DNA from: Methanobacteriota archaeon
GTDB lineage: Archaea; Thermoplasmatota; Poseidoniia; Poseidoniales; Poseidoniaceae
NCBI GenBank assembly: GCA_002702945.1
Contig: PADF01000010.1
Span: 43,176-74,113 of the forward strand
Length of the DNA: 30,938 bases
Direction: 5' to 3'
Both the position numbers and the translations under genes were made by a program. Under the pieces are notes generated by a model. That model made no database searches, was not told the DNA's origin, and worked only from the letters and a program-made list of their open reading frames with translations. Every line of letters starts with the position of its first letter. The stretch's first letter is position 1. This document shows, one piece after another, positions 28,687 through 30,938 of the stretch.

Positions 28687-29322
28687 GTGTCAGAACAGGA
28701 AGGTGAGCCAGTCGGATTATGGATGGGCTTACAAGCCGGTGCTTTGATTGGATTATATCTCGGCTTCTCTTTAGCAACTATATCGGTTTTGACTGACGCT
28801 GAAGAAATCAATCGTACTCTGTACTTGATGTGCACTCCTCCTTTTATTGTTTCAATTATCCTAGGACCTTTCTTATCTAAAAGAAGGAAACCAGTTAAAT
28901 TGAGCATGAAACCTCTTGAAAGAGCTAGAGAAATTCTTGAAGAATTCAATGAAGGTCAAGGAAATTGGAGAGTATTAAGTCACGTTACAAGTGATGGAAT
29001 GAATATTAGAATCGACATGCATAATCTAAAAAATATTGAGGGGGTAGTTGATGCAGCACTAAAAATAGCGGACCAAACCACTGTCAAATTAATTGTTGGA
29101 AAGGGCACATCAAAGAGTTCTTCACCTGAATTAAGAGACCGAGTTCTAAGTAGAGTCGAATCTAAAGTTAGCGTTCTAAGAAGAACTAGAAAAGCAAAAT
29201 CAATTGAAGTAAATCCCGATACAAGTCAAGAATATGATACATATCAAAATAAATTGAACAAAGTCCTCTTCATCTTACTACCAATTGTTACATTTTTGGC
29301 TTGGTTGGAGATGAGAAATTGA
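28687..29322 (+). CDS. Membrane protein of unknown function
   Basis: The product has 211 residues from GTG at 28687 (MSEQEGEPVGLWMGLQAG). Two N-terminal hydrophobic helices (about 10-32 and 46-63), a soluble segment (about 64-185) and a C-terminal helix (about 190-207, VLFILLPIVTFLAWL) suggest a membrane protein with a soluble middle domain. That domain reads REILEEFNEGQGNWRVLSHV ... NIRIDMHNLKNIEGVVDAAL and is a small mixed alpha/beta fold that I do not recognise. Basic residues (KRRK at about 65) after the second helix suggest a cytoplasmic middle domain. It is followed 49 bases later by the HTH_10 regulator on the same strand, but that gene has its own TATA box. Confidence 0.62.
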   Translation: MSEQEGEPVGLWMGLQAGALIGLYLGFSLATISVLTDAEEINRTLYLMCTPPFIVSIILGPFLSKRRKPVKLSMKPLERAREILEEFNEGQGNWRVLSHVTSDGMNIRIDMHNLKNIEGVVDAALKIADQTTVKLIVGKGTSKSSSPELRDRVLSRVESKVSVLRRTRKAKSIEVNPDTSQEYDTYQNKLNKVLFILLPIVTFLAWLEMRN

Positions 29323-29337
29323 TAAAGCATATTTCAA

Positions 29338-29346
29338 CATATATTA
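29338..29346 (+). promoter_or_regulatory. Likely TATA box of the HTH_10 regulator
   Basis: CATATATTA is centred about 30 bases before the ATG at 29372, with no Shine-Dalgarno sequence between. This fits a leaderless transcript separate from the upstream membrane-protein gene. Confidence 0.5.
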
Positions 29347-29371
29347 TGACCTAAGAAGTCAAGCGCCTAAT

Positions 29372-30292
29372 ATGCGCGAGGTCTCCCTGTTTTGGAAGAG
29401 GGCTAGGCTTAGAGAACTAGATATCGCCGAAATTCTTGATATTTTCAAGCATTTGGAGTTTTTATCTTATGTTAAACGTGTTCCAAAGGATGTTCGAATA
29501 ATTGTCAAGGCTAATTTCTGTGAAGGTAAAACCGTTGATGATATTAGTAAATTATACTTCTTAGAACTTCTAGAAGTTATTCTTGAACCAATAGGGCCTA
29601 ATGATAGTTTTATTCTTTTAGTTAGACTGAATCATTCATTGTCAAACATTAACGCAAGAACTAATGGTACAAGTGCAGTTCCCGGTTGCAGATTAGATGG
29701 TGAAGGATTAACATACATCATTCAAGGGCCTCCAATGAAACTAAGAATTGTCACCACATTAGCTAGGATTTTATCAAAGCCTGATAGAACTAGTGCTAGA
29801 AGTTTAGATTTCAAACTTACTTCAAATAATTCTATTTTAAGCCCTAAACAAATTAAACTGGCTAAATTCGCCTATGATAGAGGTTTCTTTGATGTCCCTA
29901 AAAGAATTAGAGTTAGTGATTTGGCAGAACAAGTTGGATTAGCAAGAGCGACTATTTCTGAACATTTGGCCCGTATTGAGGCAATTATTATGGATGATAT
30001 GTTTTCATCTTTTGATGAACCATATGTCGACCCTGAAACAATAAGGTTGATGTTAGATACAATAGAATTAGATGCGCAGGAAGCAAATATTGACCAAAAG
30101 AAAGGGATGAAGAGAATGCTTGAAAATATTAGAGATAACATCAAAAATGAAATTGCGCCAAATATTCTTCATGACGACAAAGAAATCCCTTCATCTATGG
30201 ATGAGTTGGTAGAATACGGTATGCAAGAACATAAAGAAAATATCAGTCAAATAGATCAGATAATGGTTGAAAAATTCTCATCTTTGGATTGA
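29372..30292 (+). CDS. HTH_10 (Bat-type) transcriptional regulator
   Basis: The 306-residue protein has a C-terminal-type helix-turn-helix of the Bat/HTH_10 family at about 156-207. It begins LSPKQIKLAKFAYDRGFFDV, continues with PKRIRVSDLAEQVGLARATI and closes with SEHLARIEA. This follows the family pattern 'LTprQ..vL..Ay..GYF..PR.....eLA..lgis.sT.sehLr..E'. The N-terminal 150 residues resemble the sensory half of such regulators without a recognisable PAS or GAF motif. A helical, acidic tail of about 95 residues follows the HTH, which is unusual because the HTH normally ends these proteins. HTH_10 proteins control phototrophy, lipid and stress genes in haloarchaea; the target here is unknown. 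Confidence 0.85.
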   Translation: MREVSLFWKRARLRELDIAEILDIFKHLEFLSYVKRVPKDVRIIVKANFCEGKTVDDISKLYFLELLEVILEPIGPNDSFILLVRLNHSLSNINARTNGTSAVPGCRLDGEGLTYIIQGPPMKLRIVTTLARILSKPDRTSARSLDFKLTSNNSILSPKQIKLAKFAYDRGFFDVPKRIRVSDLAEQVGLARATISEHLARIEAIIMDDMFSSFDEPYVDPETIRLMLDTIELDAQEANIDQKKGMKRMLENIRDNIKNEIAPNILHDDKEIPSSMDELVEYGMQEHKENISQIDQIMVEKFSSLD

Positions 30293-30300
30293 TTTGTAGG

Positions 30301-30308
30301 ATTATTTA
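30301..30308 (+). promoter_or_regulatory. Likely TATA box of the isoaspartate methyltransferase
   Basis: ATTATTTA is centred about 29 bases before the ATG at 30334, which supports this start and a leaderless message. Confidence 0.45.
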
Positions 30309-30333
30309 GAAAGCACCTAGTGTTACCCCTAAC

Positions 30334-30938
30334 ATGACCCGGATGTCAGAACTCCTAAAGAGGCTGGTTGACGGTGGTATCGAAGTAACTAATGATATCA
30401 AGAAAGTAATGATTGAAACAGATATTGAATTGTTTTCTGATTATGACTGCGAACCTTTTTATTCAGATAGACCTATTCCATTTACAGAAACTGAACTTGG
30501 AGAAGTTAAGACAATTTCAGCGCCTCACATGATTGTTACTTTGCTTCATTACATGGAATTATTGGAAGCTCAAGAAGTAATTATTGTTGGTTCTAAAGGA
30601 GGTTATCTAGCAGCATTAGTTGCACAATTGATAGGGGAAAAAGGGATTGTTAGAGTTCTTGATACCTGCTCAAATGTTATTTCACATTCTAAGCAGAGAC
30701 TTACCCATTGGCCAACAATTGAATTTAGAGAATTAGAATCAATAGAAGTATCGCCAGTTGCATTCCCTGGAGAATTTGATAGAGTATTGATAACTGGCAA
30801 TATAGAAGAATTACCAGATTGGATAACTGCAAGGATTAGTGATGCTGGATTTGTTATTGCTCCACTTGGTCCAAGTAGTAATCAACATTTGATGAAAATA
30901 GAAAAACAGGGAGATCATCTATTACCAACTAATCTAGG
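30334..30938 (+). CDS. Protein-L-isoaspartate O-methyltransferase-like protein, partial at window edge
   Basis: About 201 codons are visible and the frame runs off the right edge. The order of motifs follows Pcm/PIMT, the repair enzyme that methylates isoaspartyl residues with S-adenosylmethionine. There is an N-terminal helical part and then FYSDRPIPF. The substrate loop LGEVKTISAPHM (family form 'g..qTiSaPhmva') is followed by the SAM site VIIVGSKGGYLAALVAQL (family form 'vLeiGtGSGYqaAvla'). The glycine loop reads GSKGG rather than GTGSG, and the acidic residue expected at the end of the second strand reads as DT (VRVLDTCSN). It may be a divergent PIMT or a paralogue. ATG 30334 and ATG 30343 are both possible; TATA spacing favours the first. 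Confidence 0.75.
   Translation, partial: MTRMSELLKRLVDGGIEVTNDIKKVMIETDIELFSDYDCEPFYSDRPIPFTETELGEVKTISAPHMIVTLLHYMELLEAQEVIIVGSKGGYLAALVAQLIGEKGIVRVLDTCSNVISHSKQRLTHWPTIEFRELESIEVSPVAFPGEFDRVLITGNIEELPDWITARISDAGFVIAPLGPSSNQHLMKIEKQGDHLLPTNL

Overview
The window looks like a piece of a planktonic marine euryarchaeon, most likely Marine Group II (Candidatus Poseidoniales, class Thermoplasmata). This is an inference from gene content; no 16S or other marker was compared. Archaeal informational genes (an RPA-type single-strand binding protein with its RPA-associated partner, a Hel308 helicase, a KEOPS Cgi121 subunit, an HTH_10 regulator and probably leaderless promoters) sit beside a bacterial-type gyrB-gyrA operon and very large secreted PKD-domain peptidases. 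The DNA is AT-rich and densely coded. I see no tRNA, rRNA, CRISPR array, transposase, integrase or phage gene.

Layout. Positions 1-8621 are all on the minus strand: RPA (712-2409) followed by the RPA-associated protein (1-712, partial); and, upstream of these in transcription order, hel308 - cgi121 - tldD - tldE (8621 down to 2563), a tightly packed probable operon. From 8713 to 13009 come a membrane-anchored TerB-like protein (+), a SprT-like metalloprotease and a hot-dog thioesterase (both -), an AstE/aspartoacylase-like hydrolase (+) and a LeuA-like DRE-TIM synthase/lyase (-). From 13090 to 17806 is the gyrB-gyrA operon (-). A 307-base non-coding spacer with a long imperfect dyad separates gyrB from the divergent aroD (18114-18911, +).

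The region 18964-26528 is an envelope/secretome block. A 1401-residue PKD-repeat zinc peptidase and a 363-residue membrane-anchored partner form a minus-strand operon. Divergent from it are a secreted M28/glutaminyl-cyclase-like enzyme and a membrane protein with a carboxypeptidase-regulatory-like domain, whose gene runs directly into an unusual thymidylate kinase fusion (to 27886). The end of the window holds a DUF2085-like membrane protein (-), an unknown membrane protein (+), an HTH_10 regulator (+) and the start of a divergent protein-L-isoaspartate methyltransferase (+, partial).

Most noteworthy are: the thymidylate kinase, which has a P-loop lacking the usual Ser/Thr and a C-terminal domain of about 245 residues that I cannot assign; GyrA ending in a canonical EF-hand loop; the secreted peptidase/cyclase-like pair flanking one promoter region; a GC-rich dyad just downstream of a TATA box at 25602-25638; and three convergent gene pairs whose stop codons abut or overlap with no spacer. 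Start codons were moved from the longest possible reading frame wherever overlap, Shine-Dalgarno sequence, TATA spacing or family length argued for it.
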